From: CADEFX01 sp050260355
GTDB lineage: Bacteria > Pseudomonadota > Alphaproteobacteria > Rhizobiales > Hyphomicrobiaceae
Direction of reading: 5' to 3'
Assembly: GCA_050260355.1 (NCBI GenBank)
Contig: JBLNBZ010000053.1
Location: forward strand, 1 to 47,729
DNA: 47,729 bases
Numbering within the stretch: position 1 is the stretch's first letter; every line of letters starts with the position of its first letter. Shown piece by piece: positions 1 through 8,821 of this stretch. The notes beneath the pieces were generated by a model. The model was not told the origin of the DNA, made no database searches, and was given only the letters and a program-made list of their open reading frames with translations. The translations under genes and the position numbers were made by a program.

Positions 1-2
1 CG

Positions 3-416
3 GAGGCTGCGAAGACCGCCAAGGAACGGCGGGCCGCGGCAAAGTTTGCCGCCATCGAGAAGCGCCGCAAGCAAGCTGAGGCCAGGCAGAATGACGGCGC
101 GTCGCAATCCACCGTGGAGACGGCTACGGCGCCGCCGAATCCGACCGACGAGCAAGCTGAGCAGCAAACGGATGTCTCGGCCAAGCGCGTGGCACGCCGC
201 GAGCGGGACTGCCCGCAGGCCGGAGAGGATATCCAGGTTCCCGGCTGGTACGTCGTCAAGCAGGGCGACACGTTGTGGACGATTGCGGAGCAGTACTACC
301 GGCGGGGAAGTCGCTATCGCCTCATCCGGAAGGCGAATGCTCGGCGGATCACCTCGGCCCGACGCATCTATCCGTGCCAACGGATTTATCTGCCGAAGAT
401 CCTGCGACGGGCCTGA
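3..416 (+). CDS. LysM domain protein, C-terminal part (5' end outside window)
   Basis: The reading frame is open from the first bases of the window, so the N-terminus is missing. The visible part starts with a charged, Ala/Lys/Glu/Arg-rich low-complexity stretch, then a C-terminal LysM module beginning GWYVVKQGDTLWTIAEQYY and ending QRIYLPKILRRA. The motif GDTLW-IA is the classic LysM core, which binds the glycan strands of peptidoglycan. The protein probably works in the envelope. The upstream low-complexity part could be a linker of a longer protein. The stop lies 103 bp before the proposed start of the ABC exporter gene on the same strand. The LysM call is secure; the full domain content is unknown. 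Confidence 0.8.
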   Translation, partial: EAAKTAKERRAAAKFAAIEKRRKQAEARQNDGASQSTVETATAPPNPTDEQAEQQTDVSAKRVARRERDCPQAGEDIQVPGWYVVKQGDTLWTIAEQYYRRGSRYRLIRKANARRITSARRIYPCQRIYLPKILRRA

Positions 417-519
417 GCCGCGTCCGCACGCTTTTGCACGCTCGTGCGGCACCGATCATGTGCGCAAGTGCGCAGCGGGGGCGTCGACAACGCATGTCGC
501 GCCCTCTAAGCCATATCGC

Positions 520-2532
520 ATGCAGCTTTTCAACACACAGGATCGGCAGAGCGCCTTTGCCGCCGCCCTCCGCCGCCTCAGCCCGGACCCCACCAGATTC
601 CGCGCCCTGAAGGCCCTGGGCCCATACGTGTGGCCGCACGAGCGGCCGGACCTGCAGCGCACCATCGCCCTGTCCCTGCTCCTGATGCTGGCGGCCAAGG
701 TCGTGACGGTGCTCATGCCCTTCACCTTCAAGTGGGCCACCGACGCGCTCGTGGCGGCAAGCCGCGGACAGCCGCCCACGGCGTCGACCCTGTCCTGGCT
801 GGTGGGTGCACCCGTACTCGCGACGCTGCTCTACGGGGCGTCCCGCATCGGCATGACGGCGCTGTCGCAATCGCGCGAGGGGATGTTCGCCAAGGTCGCC
901 ATGCATGCGGTGCGCAAGCTCGCCCTCACGACCTTCGAGCACATGCACCAACTGTCGCTTCGCTTCCACCTCGAGCGCAAGACGGGCGGGCTGACGCGCG
1001 TCCTGGAGCGCGGACGCGCCGGCATCGAGAACATCACGCGCATGACGCTGATGACGCTGGTGCCGACCATCGTCGAGTTCGCACTGGTGCTGATCGTGTT
1101 CGCTCTGGAGTTCGACTGGCGCTACGTCGTTGCGGTATCGCTGATGATCGCGCTGTATCTCGCCTTTACGGTGCGCGCGACCGAATGGCGGGTGCGCGTA
1201 CGCCGCGACATGAACGAGAGCGATTCCGACGCCACCACCAAAGCCGTCGACAGCCTGCTCAATTACGAGACGGTCAAATACTTCGGCGCCGAGGAATGGG
1301 AGGCGAGGCGCTACGACCGCGCTCTGGAGCAGTACGAGCGTTCCGGCATCAAGACCTACACGTCGCTTGCCGTGCTCAACACGGGCCAAGCCATCATCTT
1401 CACGCTGGCACTGACGGGCTGCATGGCCATGGCAGCCATCGACGTGATGGGGGGCACCAACACTGTCGGCCAGTTCATCATGGTCAATGCCCTGATGCTG
1501 CAGCTATTCATTCCGCTCAACTTCATGGGCATGGTGTATCGCGAGATCAAGCAAGGCATCACGGATATCGAGCGCATGATGGACGTGCTCGAGCTCAATC
1601 CCGAAGTTGCCGACAAGCCCGGTGCAAAACCGCTCGACGTCAGCGGCGGGGCCGTGCGCTTCGAGAACGTGAAATTCCACTACGAGCCGCAACGACCGAT
1701 TCTGGACGGGCTCTCATTCGAGGCACCGGCGGGCAAGATGGTGGCCATTGTCGGCCCGTCGGGCGCGGGCAAATCGACGATCAGCCGCATACTGCTGCGC
1801 TTCTACGACATTGCCGGCGGGCGTGTGACCATCGACGGACAGGACATCCGCGATGTCACGCAGAAGAGTCTGCGCGCCGCCTTCGGCGTGGTGCCGCAGG
1901 ACACCGTGCTGTTCAATGACACGATCCTCTACAATATCCGCTATGGCTGCGCCGATGCCACCGACGAGGAGGTCTATGAAGCAGCGCGCATGGCGCAGAT
2001 CGACGAGTTCATCCGCACGCTGCCGGACGGTTATGCGACCATGGTCGGCGAGCGCGGGCTCAAGCTGTCGGGGGGAGAAAAGCAGCGCGTCGCCATCGCC
2101 CGCACGATCCTGAAGGGCCCCCCTATCCTGGTGCTGGATGAGGCGACGAGCGCGCTCGACAGTCACACGGAGAAGGAGATCCAGGACGCGCTCGACCGGA
2201 TCGCGAAGAACCGCACGACGATCGTCATCGCGCATCGGCTGTCGACCATTGTGCATGCCGACAACATTTTGGTGCTGGAGAAGGGGCGCCTCGTCGAGCA
2301 GGGCACGCATGCCGAGCTGATGCAGAGCGGTGGGCTCTATGCCTCGCTCTGGAACCGTCAGCGCCAGGCAGAGCGGGCGCGGGAGGATCTGGCGGCGGCG
2401 CTCGAGGCGGAAAAGCGCCTCGAGGGCGAGAGGATCAGGGACGGCAGGATCGGGCCTCCGAACATCGCACTGGAGTTCGCCCACCGCGGGCGCGGCCGAT
2501 CATCGCCGGGGCCGGATGATCCGCCGGTCTAG
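520..2532 (+). CDS. Atm1/HMT1-type ABC transporter, fused permease-ATPase
   Basis: A 670-residue half-transporter of the Atm1 (ABCB7-like) class. Mitochondrial Atm1 and bacterial homologues export glutathione-linked sulfur or metal compounds from the cytoplasm across the inner membrane. An N-terminal six-helix membrane domain (about residues 45-345) carries the family stretch DSLLNYETVKYFG (244-256). The nucleotide-binding domain has Walker A GPSGAGKST (412-420), Q-loop Gln460, signature LSGGEKQR (516-523), Walker B ILVLDEAT (536-543) and switch His572. The frame stays open far upstream through the LysM gene, but that part is low-complexity and overlaps another gene, so the ATG at 520 is chosen; no strong ribosome binding site precedes it. 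The C-terminal tail after about 600 is charged and variable. Family assignment is firm; substrate is inferred. Confidence 0.92.
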   Translation: MQLFNTQDRQSAFAAALRRLSPDPTRFRALKALGPYVWPHERPDLQRTIALSLLLMLAAKVVTVLMPFTFKWATDALVAASRGQPPTASTLSWLVGAPVLATLLYGASRIGMTALSQSREGMFAKVAMHAVRKLALTTFEHMHQLSLRFHLERKTGGLTRVLERGRAGIENITRMTLMTLVPTIVEFALVLIVFALEFDWRYVVAVSLMIALYLAFTVRATEWRVRVRRDMNESDSDATTKAVDSLLNYETVKYFGAEEWEARRYDRALEQYERSGIKTYTSLAVLNTGQAIIFTLALTGCMAMAAIDVMGGTNTVGQFIMVNALMLQLFIPLNFMGMVYREIKQGITDIERMMDVLELNPEVADKPGAKPLDVSGGAVRFENVKFHYEPQRPILDGLSFEAPAGKMVAIVGPSGAGKSTISRILLRFYDIAGGRVTIDGQDIRDVTQKSLRAAFGVVPQDTVLFNDTILYNIRYGCADATDEEVYEAARMAQIDEFIRTLPDGYATMVGERGLKLSGGEKQRVAIARTILKGPPILVLDEATSALDSHTEKEIQDALDRIAKNRTTIVIAHRLSTIVHADNILVLEKGRLVEQGTHAELMQSGGLYASLWNRQRQAERAREDLAAALEAEKRLEGERIRDGRIGPPNIALEFAHRGRGRSSPGPDDPPV

Positions 2533-2601
2533 GCGTCCCGCGCGGGACGGCACGCCTGGTCGCGCATCGATTCCGCCGCCCGGGCAGCGTAAACTGGCAC
2601 T

Positions 2602-3249
2602 ATGGACCAATCAGCCTTTCGCACACTGAGGAGAGGATTTGTCACCGCTGCGGCGGCCGCAGCCGTCATTCTGCGCACTGGATGGCACCTGTTCGTGCTG
2701 CTGCTGCGCCGCGTGGCCGAGGTCGCGCTCGCACTTGTCATCCTGTTCGAGGAATGGGGTTGGCGGCCGCTGTCCAATCTGCTGGCGCAGCTTGCGCGCT
2801 GGCAGCCGCTGGCGCGCGCCGAGGCGGTCATCGCCGCGCTCCCGCCCTACCTTGCGCTCGTCGCCTTCGTGCTGCCGACCGCCCTGTTCTTTCCGCTCAA
2901 GCTGCTGGCCTTGTACCTGATCGCCAAGGGGCAGGCGGTGCTGGCAACCGGCGTGTTCGTCTTTGCCAAGGTGTTCGGCACGGCTTTGCTGGCGCGCTTG
3001 TTCCAGCTCACGCAGCCGGCCCTGATGCGGATCGGCTGGTTCGCGGCGGCCTACCATCGCTTTGTGCCGTGGAAGGACGCGATTTTTGCCGCCATCCGCG
3101 AGAGCTGGGTCTGGCGCCGTGGGCGGATCTTCAAGGCAAGGGTCAAGAAGGCGGTCGCGGCGCTCTGGATCGAGGTGAAGCCGCGTCTCACCACCACGCT
3201 GGAGGAGATTCAGCGGCGCATGCGCCTGTGGCTCAATCGGGGGCGATGA
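2602..3249 (+). CDS. Uncharacterised membrane protein
   Basis: A 215-residue protein without a recognised domain. It has a hydrophobic helix near residues 15-50 and a strongly hydrophobic pair around 80-118 (LALVAFVLPTALFFPLKLL is typical), then a basic, amphipathic C-terminal third rich in Arg, Lys and Trp that should face the cytoplasm. It follows the Atm1-like gene on the same strand after 69 bp, so it may be co-transcribed. No clear ribosome binding site precedes the ATG. Codon use matches its neighbours, and no reading frame on the other strand has recognisable domains, so the gene is probably real. Function is unknown. Confidence 0.65.
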   Translation: MDQSAFRTLRRGFVTAAAAAAVILRTGWHLFVLLLRRVAEVALALVILFEEWGWRPLSNLLAQLARWQPLARAEAVIAALPPYLALVAFVLPTALFFPLKLLALYLIAKGQAVLATGVFVFAKVFGTALLARLFQLTQPALMRIGWFAAAYHRFVPWKDAIFAAIRESWVWRRGRIFKARVKKAVAALWIEVKPRLTTTLEEIQRRMRLWLNRGR

Positions 3250-3369
3250 GGACTTAAGCGGCAAGCGCCAGGGGATTGTGTTTGGCCGGCTCCTACCTGT
3301 ATTCAGCTATTGACCCAGGCGGAGGGCACTCAGGCGTTAGTCGCCGGCAAAGATTGCCCCTGACCACGA

Positions 3370-4155
3370 ATGAGCTGTTGGGCGCGACCCGACCTCGTCG
3401 GTCGCTCGGTTGTTGAGCCGGTCCTGGGAAAGTTCATGCAGAGAAGTATGCGTTTTTCCATTCTTCGCTCACTGGCGAAGAGGTTTCTGCCTGCCTACCG
3501 CATGCGCCCCATGGACGTGGACTGGCAGTCCGATCCCGAGTTCTGCGCCTATCTGAAGCGGTTTGGACAATCGACGAGCATGACGAGCGGCCGCCGCTGG
3601 GCGGTTCATCAATTGCTGCGACTTGTCGACTCTGTCGAGGGCGACACCGCCGAGTGTGGCGTGCACAAGGGCGCGATGTCGTTCCTGATCTGCAAGTCGA
3701 ACGAAGCCTCGGCGATCGAACGCACGCACTTCCTGTTCGACTCCTTTGAAGGCCTCTCCACCTCGGATCGCTTCGACGGCACGCACTGGAGCCGCGGAGA
3801 CCTCAGCATCGATGAGGAGACGGATGCCAGGAACCTGGCTGGATGCCGGGTCCAGCTCATGCGTGGCTGGATCCCCGCCCGCTTCCCGGAAGTCGCGGAT
3901 CGCACTTTTGCTTTTGTCCACATCGATGTCGATCTCTATCAGCCGACCCTGGACAGCCTGGAGTTCTTTTATCCGAGGCTGGGAAAGGGCGGCATCATCG
4001 TCATCGACGACTATGGGTTCTTGACATGTCCCGGTGCGACGAAGGCGTGCGATGAATACTTCGCCGGGAAGCCGGAAAAGCCCATCGCCTTGGTGGATGG
4101 CGGAGCCTTCGTGATCAAAGGCACGAAGTCGGGAGCAAGAGCTGCTCTGATTTGA
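3370..4155 (+). CDS. TylF/MycF-family O-methyltransferase
   Basis: A SAM-dependent methyltransferase resembling macrocin O-methyltransferase TylF, a Mg-dependent sugar hydroxyl methylase. The SAM-binding loop is AECGVHKGAMSFLI, followed by FLFDSFEGL, and then HIDVDLYQPTLDSLEFFYPR with GGIIVIDDYG. The acidic residues of IDVD and IDDYG are the expected metal and catalytic positions. Length (up to 261 residues) is normal. Two starts are possible: ATG 3370, without a visible ribosome binding site, and ATG 3436, preceded by GGGAAAG; the second would remove 22 residues of little character. The gene stands alone between a membrane protein gene and ilvC, with no antibiotic or sugar cluster around it. 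In such settings the family usually modifies a surface glycan, which is inference here. Confidence 0.82.
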   Translation: MSCWARPDLVGRSVVEPVLGKFMQRSMRFSILRSLAKRFLPAYRMRPMDVDWQSDPEFCAYLKRFGQSTSMTSGRRWAVHQLLRLVDSVEGDTAECGVHKGAMSFLICKSNEASAIERTHFLFDSFEGLSTSDRFDGTHWSRGDLSIDEETDARNLAGCRVQLMRGWIPARFPEVADRTFAFVHIDVDLYQPTLDSLEFFYPRLGKGGIIVIDDYGFLTCPGATKACDEYFAGKPEKPIALVDGGAFVIKGTKSGARAALI

Positions 4156-4410
4156 GCCAGCGGCATGTGCCAGCGGGGATGCGGGGAGCCCGAGCACGGG
4201 GGCGGCCGGCAGGGCGCGCCGCATAGCCCGGCCTTTCCGCGAAATCAAGCGCGCACTGAGGAATTTGGCGCGCGACCGCTTAGGCAAGCCGCACCGGCAT
4301 AGGCCGCCTGCGATCCGATCATGCTGGGCCACGCCGTTTTCCCTTGCCCGCCCCGCCGTGAAGGCGCTAGGCCTACGCGATCCCAATTCAGGCAAACCAG
4401 TGCGTTCGAG

Positions 4411-4417
4411 AGGGGAG
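4411..4417 (+). promoter_or_regulatory. Ribosome binding site that decides the ilvC start
   Basis: AGGGGAG ends one base before the ATG at 4419 and seven bases before the in-frame ATG at 4425. Only the second spacing suits initiation, and starting there gives MRVYYDRDADIN, the usual N-terminus of alphaproteobacterial IlvC. Confidence 0.7.
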
Positions 4418-4424
4418 TATGCCC

Positions 4425-5444
4425 ATGCGCGTCTATTACGATCGTGATGCCGACATCAACCTGATCAAGAGCAAGAAGGTCGCCATCATCGGCTACGGCA
4501 GCCAGGGCCATGCCCACGCGCTCAATTTGCGCGATTCCGGCGTCAAGGACGTGGTCGTCGCCTTGCGCAAGGGCAGCCCCTCCGCCAAGAAGGCCGAGAA
4601 CGAGAAGCTCAAGGTCATGGACGTGGCGGAGGCCGCCAAGTGGGCCGACGTCATGATGATGTTGACGCCCGACGAGCTGCAGGCCGACATCTATCGCGAT
4701 CACCTGGCCGCAAACATGAAGAACGGGGCCGCGATCATGTTCGCGCACGGCCTCAACGTGCATTTCAATCTGATCGAGGCGCGCAAGGATCTGGACGTGG
4801 GCATGGTGGCGCCGAAGGGCCCCGGCCACACCGTGCGGTCGGAATACGTTCGCGGCGGCGGCGTGCCGTGCCTGATGGCAATCGCACAGGACGCCTCCGG
4901 CAACAGCCACGATCTCTTCCTGTCGTACGCTGCAGCCATCGGCGGCGGCCGCGCCGGCATCATCGAGACGACCTTCAAGGAGGAGTGCGAGACCGATCTG
5001 TTCGGCGAGCAGGTCGTGCTTTGCGGCGGCCTCGTGGAGCTGATCCGGGCGGGCTATGAGACGCTGGTCGAGGCCGGCTATGCGCCCGAGATGGCCTACT
5101 TCGAGTGCCTGCACGAGGTGAAGCTGATCGTCGACCTGATTTACGAGGGCGGCATCGCCAATATGAACTACTCGATCTCCAACACGGCTGAGTTCGGCGA
5201 GTACGTCTCCGGCCCGCGCATCATCACGGACGAGACGCGCAAGGAGATGAGGCGCATTCTCAAGGACATCCAGTCGGGCGAGTTCACCTCGAACTGGATC
5301 CGCGAATGCAAGGCCGGGCAGCCGAAGTTCAAGGCCATCCGTCGCAACAACGACGCGCATCCGATCGAGGAGGTCGGCGCCAAGCTGCGTGGCATGATGC
5401 CGTGGATCAAGGAGAAGGCGCTGGTCGACAAGACCAAGAACTGA
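4425..5444 (+). CDS. ilvC: Ketol-acid reductoisomerase
   Basis: Class I (short) ketol-acid reductoisomerase, 339 residues. It converts 2-acetolactate or 2-aceto-2-hydroxybutyrate to the dihydroxy-acid using NADPH and Mg, the second common step of valine, isoleucine and leucine synthesis. The N-terminal Rossmann loop is GYGSQGHAHALNLRDSG (from residue 23). The C-terminal catalytic domain has the metal-binding segment EECETDLFGEQ and the matching EMAYFECLHEVKLIVDL helix. The start is set by the ribosome binding site at 4411-4417. It shares the strand with leuA, which lies 1.8 kb downstream beyond a PhzF-like gene; a common transcript is unlikely across the 505-bp gap that follows. Confidence 0.97.
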   Translation: MRVYYDRDADINLIKSKKVAIIGYGSQGHAHALNLRDSGVKDVVVALRKGSPSAKKAENEKLKVMDVAEAAKWADVMMMLTPDELQADIYRDHLAANMKNGAAIMFAHGLNVHFNLIEARKDLDVGMVAPKGPGHTVRSEYVRGGGVPCLMAIAQDASGNSHDLFLSYAAAIGGGRAGIIETTFKEECETDLFGEQVVLCGGLVELIRAGYETLVEAGYAPEMAYFECLHEVKLIVDLIYEGGIANMNYSISNTAEFGEYVSGPRIITDETRKEMRRILKDIQSGEFTSNWIRECKAGQPKFKAIRRNNDAHPIEEVGAKLRGMMPWIKEKALVDKTKN

Positions 5445-5949
5445 CCTCGATCCACTCCGGCGATCCTGTCCGTGCGGCGGGGTCGAGTTGTCTTCGGCCA
5501 ACTCCGGCGGCGGGTGCTCTGCCGCCGGAAGGGTCCGTCCGACGTCGCGTCGGGGAGGGAGGTGTGTGGCGGTGCGGCGCCAGACAGAACCTTCCGGCAG
5601 AGCAGCTCGGCCGCCGCGCGCCGCTCCGAAGAGAGGCGTCGGCAGCCAAGCCACAACCGGTCAGCAGGACATGCGGGACGTCGCTGCCATCCGGGAATGG
5701 ATGCCGTCAACGAGTCGGATGAGGCACTGAGATCGTGATTACTTTCGGGCCGTTGTAGGACGATTTCGCGGCTCGCAATCACGTCCGGTAACGGAGCGGA
5801 AATAGTGTTCGCACGAGTACAAGCCCCTGGTCGGACACGCGAAAGACTCGCAGTGACGAAGGCCATCGGCGCCACTCAGAGGCGGCTTGGATGAGACCAG
5901 CAAATTCGGCATTGTGCGGGCTGGCTGATGAACAACCACGGACGCCCAC
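5445..5949. other. 505-bp intergenic region after ilvC
   Basis: No convincing gene is seen on either strand; open frames here are short, biased in composition and match nothing recognised. Just after ilvC are two hairpins. The first has arms AGTTG/CAACT near 5486-5503. The second has perfect 9-bp arms TCCGGCGGC (5503-5511) and GCCGCCGGA (5521-5529). Neither has a following T-run, so they are only possible termination or RNA-stability structures. The last 250 bp before the PhzF-like gene should hold that gene's promoter, which was not identified. Confidence 0.5.
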
Positions 5950-6861
5950 ATGCGGCTAGCCTTTCACACGCTCGACGTTTTCACGCAGAAGCGCTTCGGC
6001 GGCAATCCGCTCGCCGTCGTGCATGATGCCGACGGGCTCGATACCCACCTCATGCAAACGGTGGCCCGCGAGTTCAACCTGTCCGAGACCGTGTTCGTCC
6101 TGAAGCCCAAGAGCGCCGCCCACACGGCTCGCGTCCGCATCTTCACGCCTACGGCGGAGGTGCCATTCGCCGGCCATCCGACGGTTGGCACGGCCGTGCT
6201 ACTGGCTGAGCTGCGGGGAGCCTCGTCGGGAGGCGACGGGGATGCCCTCATCGTGCTCGAAGAGGAGGTGGGCCCTGTCCGCATCGGGGTGCGGCTGCGC
6301 AGGGCGGCCACGTCCTTCGCCGAGTTCGATGCCCCGCGCCTGCCAGAGGAGCAGGAGGCCCCTCCGCACCTCGACCGCCTGGCCGCCATGCTCGGGCTCA
6401 TTCCGTCCGAGATCGGCTTCGAGAACCATCGGCCGACAAGGTTCACTGCCGGCAATGCCTTCCTCTTCGTGCCGGTGACGAACCTGGAGGCGATGGCCAA
6501 GGCTCGCGTGATAGAGCCGCATTGGTCGGCGGCCTTTTCCGGACAGCAATCGGTCGGGGCCTTTCTCTACACGCGCCAAACCGTACATTCGACGTCGGCT
6601 TTTCATGCGCGGATGTTCGCTCCGCACGTGGGAGTGCAGGAGGACCCGGCCACAGGCAGCGCCGCTGCCGCCTTCGCAGGCGTGGTGCATCGCTTCGATG
6701 AGCTGACGTCGGGCACCCATCGCCGCGTCATCGAGCAGGGCTACGAGATGGGCCGCCCCAGCCAGATCGAGCTGTCGCTGGAGACCGGGGGCGGCGCGCT
6801 TGCAGGGGTGCGCATCGGCGGGCACGCCGTACGCGTAAGCGAGGGTACGATCGAGATCTGA
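5950..6861 (+). CDS. PhzF-family isomerase/epimerase-like protein
   Basis: A 303-residue protein of the PhzF superfamily, which share the diaminopimelate epimerase fold. It opens MRLAFHTLDVFTQKRFGGNP, has the Glu of FNLSETVFV (Glu46) at the position of PhzF's catalytic glutamate, then FAGHPTVGTA and, in the second half, EDPATGSAAAAFAG, the two conserved strands around the active site. Length is typical. There is no phenazine cluster nearby. In most genomes stand-alone family members have unknown substrates, so a role in phenazine synthesis should not be assumed. Family call firm, substrate unknown. Confidence 0.9.
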   Translation: MRLAFHTLDVFTQKRFGGNPLAVVHDADGLDTHLMQTVAREFNLSETVFVLKPKSAAHTARVRIFTPTAEVPFAGHPTVGTAVLLAELRGASSGGDGDALIVLEEEVGPVRIGVRLRRAATSFAEFDAPRLPEEQEAPPHLDRLAAMLGLIPSEIGFENHRPTRFTAGNAFLFVPVTNLEAMAKARVIEPHWSAAFSGQQSVGAFLYTRQTVHSTSAFHARMFAPHVGVQEDPATGSAAAAFAGVVHRFDELTSGTHRRVIEQGYEMGRPSQIELSLETGGGALAGVRIGGHAVRVSEGTIEI

Positions 6862-6958
6862 GTTAAACCGCCCGAATATTCGCTTGCCATTTATCCTGGG
6901 CTTCGGCTAATTGGACTGCTAGTGCAGCATCGGTGATGGGCCTGAGCGCCCAACAACA

Positions 6959-7084
6959 ATGAACCAGCGACCGACATATTCGATTGCGGCCCGGTTCGAC
7001 GCGTCTTTCGCGGCTGCGGATGCTTGCCTTCCGGCCATCCCATCCAGCCCTGCCCTTCTGATCCTCCTCCTTACCAGCCCCTGA
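6959..7084 (+). CDS. Putative leucine leader peptide upstream of leuA
   Basis: A 41-codon ORF whose end reads SPALLILLLTSP and then stop: codons CTT CTG ATC CTC CTC CTT at 7055-7072, five leucines and one isoleucine in a row. It ends 116 bp before leuA on the same strand, and its stop codon lies inside the first arm of a strong hairpin. That is the arrangement expected of a leader peptide whose ribosome stalls when charged Leu-tRNA is scarce. Leader-peptide control of leucine genes is well known in proteobacteria. The ATG overlaps (ATGA) the stop of an 8-codon ORF at 6936-6962, so starting might be by coupling; no clear ribosome binding site is seen for either. Translation has not been shown. 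Confidence 0.5.
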   Translation: MNQRPTYSIAARFDASFAAADACLPAIPSSPALLILLLTSP

Positions 7085-7200
7085 GCCTCTGGTTCCGGCA
7101 ATATTTGCCGACGGTCGCTCAGGGGATACAGGTTCAAGCGAAGCTGATGCATTGAACGCCGGCTCGCATCTGGGCTGGCACGACCGGATGGAACAACACA
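7078..7200 (+). promoter_or_regulatory. leuA leader hairpins, candidate attenuator
   Basis: Three structures lie between the leader-peptide end and leuA. (1) Arms CCCCTGAGC (7078-7086) and GCTCAGGGG (7117-7125), perfect 9 bp, enclose a small hairpin CGGCAA/TTGCCG (7096-7101 with 7105-7110). (2) GTTCAA (7132-7137) pairs with TTGAAC (7152-7157). (3) A 7-bp stem pairs 7158-7164 with 7173-7179, just before the weak ribosome binding site GGATGGA (7186-7192) of leuA. The stop codon of the leader ORF (7082-7084) is within arm one, so ribosome position would decide whether the big stem forms. There is no T-run, so a classic intrinsic terminator is not visible; control of translation or Rho access is equally possible. 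Confidence 0.45.
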
Positions 7201-8790
7201 ATGACAACTGCCAACGACAATTCCGATCGAGTTGCTGATACGCGCAAGGAATCGGATCGCGTTTTGATTTTCGACACGACCCTGCGCGACGGGGAGCAGT
7301 CTCCAGGCGCTGCCATGACGCTGGAGGATAAGCTGAAAGTCGCCGAGCTCCTCGACACGATGGGCATCGACATCATCGAGGCGGGCTTCCCAATCTCTTC
7401 CAACGGCGACTTCGAGGCCGTTACCGAGATCGCGAAATTGGTCAAGAACGCGGTCGTGTGCGGGCTCGCGCGCGCCGGCCTCAAGGACATCGATCGGGCC
7501 GGCGAAGCGGTGCGTCACGCCAAGCGCCCACGCATCCACACGTTCATCTCGACCAGTCCGGTGCATCGCAAGTGGAAGCTGCAGATGGATGCGGAGCAGG
7601 TGATCGAGGCCGTGGCGCAAAGCGTCGCGCATGCGCGCAACTACGTGGACAACGTGGAATGGAGCCCGGAGGACGCGACGCGTACCGAGCGCGACGTGCT
7701 CCTGCGCTGTTGCGAGGCAGCGATCAAGGCCGGTGCCACGACCATCAATATCCCCGACACGGTCGGCTACTCGGTGCCCGAGGAATACTACGCCCTGATC
7801 AAGATGCTGCGCGAGACGGTGCCCGGCGGCGACAAGGTGGTCTGGTCTACGCATTGTCACAACGACCTCGGCATGGCAGTCGCCAACTCGCTGGCCGGCG
7901 TCAGGGCCGGAGCGCGCCAGGTCGAATGCTGCATCAACGGCCTGGGCGAGCGTGCGGGCAACGCGGCGCTCGAGGAGATCGTCATGGCCCTCCAGGTCAG
8001 GAGCGACGTGCTCCCCTACTGGACGGGCGTGGATTCCACCAAGTTCACGCGCGCCTCGAAGCTGGTGTCGGCGGTGGCGGCCTTCCCGGTGCAGTACAAC
8101 AAGGCGATCGTCGGACGAAACGCATTCGCGCACGAGAGCGGCATCCACCAGGACGGCATGCTGAAGAACAACCAGACCTACGAGATCATGACGCCGGAGA
8201 GCGTCGGGTTGTCCAAGTCATCGCTCAGCATGGGCAAGCTGTCGGGCCGCCACGCCTTCCGCGAGAAGCTGCGCGAGCTCGGATATGAGCTCGGCGACAA
8301 TGCGTTCCAGGACGCCTTCAATCGCTTCAAGGAGCTCGCCGACAAGAAGAAGATCGTGTTCGACGAGGACATCGAAGCGCTGGTCGATCAGGAGGTCGCC
8401 TCTCAGTACGACCGCGTCAAGGTGATTGCGCTGACCGTCATCGCGGGCACCGGCGGCCCGCAGAAGGCGACCATCACGCTGGAGGTGGACGGCAAGCAGC
8501 ACGTGCGCGAGGCGACCGGCGACGGACCGGTCGATGCCACGTTCAACGCCATCAAGGCGATCGTGCCGCACGAGGCGCGCCTGCCGCTCTATCAGGTGAT
8601 GGCGGTCACGGAAGGCACCGACGCGCAGGCGGAGGTGATGGTACGGCTCGAGGAGAACGGACGGACCATGACCGGGCGCGGCGCCGATACCGACACGATG
8701 GTCGCCTCTGCGAGGGCCTACGTGAGCGCACTCAACAAGCTCCTGCTCAAGCGTACGCGCGGGCTGCATGCTCAGGCGATGGTCTCCTGA
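7201..8790 (+). CDS. leuA: 2-isopropylmalate synthase
   Basis: Condenses acetyl-CoA with 2-ketoisovalerate, the first committed step of leucine synthesis; 529 residues. The TIM-barrel catalytic part starts with FDTTLRDGEQSPG (from residue 24) and holds the metal-binding HCHND motif (His218, His220) and the GLGERAGNA segment. The C-terminal part (about 390-529) is the leucine-binding regulatory domain, so the enzyme should be feedback inhibited. Homology to the family begins at about residue 20; the first residues are a polar extension. The leader ORF and hairpins upstream suggest a second level of control by leucine supply. A strong terminator follows. Confidence 0.97.
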   Translation: MTTANDNSDRVADTRKESDRVLIFDTTLRDGEQSPGAAMTLEDKLKVAELLDTMGIDIIEAGFPISSNGDFEAVTEIAKLVKNAVVCGLARAGLKDIDRAGEAVRHAKRPRIHTFISTSPVHRKWKLQMDAEQVIEAVAQSVAHARNYVDNVEWSPEDATRTERDVLLRCCEAAIKAGATTINIPDTVGYSVPEEYYALIKMLRETVPGGDKVVWSTHCHNDLGMAVANSLAGVRAGARQVECCINGLGERAGNAALEEIVMALQVRSDVLPYWTGVDSTKFTRASKLVSAVAAFPVQYNKAIVGRNAFAHESGIHQDGMLKNNQTYEIMTPESVGLSKSSLSMGKLSGRHAFREKLRELGYELGDNAFQDAFNRFKELADKKKIVFDEDIEALVDQEVASQYDRVKVIALTVIAGTGGPQKATITLEVDGKQHVREATGDGPVDATFNAIKAIVPHEARLPLYQVMAVTEGTDAQAEVMVRLEENGRTMTGRGADTDTMVASARAYVSALNKLLLKRTRGLHAQAMVS

Positions 8791-8821
8791 AGGACGGCCC
8801 GCACACCGGACTGATCGATGG

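Noticed and set aside
46..519. N-terminal extension of the Atm1-like gene
   Set aside because: Overlaps the LysM gene in another frame and is Arg/Pro/Ser-rich noise; the family N-terminus fits ATG 520.
5168..5875. Minus-strand open frame across the ilvC end and the gap before the PhzF-like gene
   Set aside because: Overlaps ilvC; composition is biased, no domain or ribosome binding site.
6863..7207. Minus-strand frame ending AEAQDKWQANIRAV
   Set aside because: Lies on the strand opposite the leuA leader, with no ribosome binding site and no recognised domain; the leader ORF on the plus strand explains the region better.
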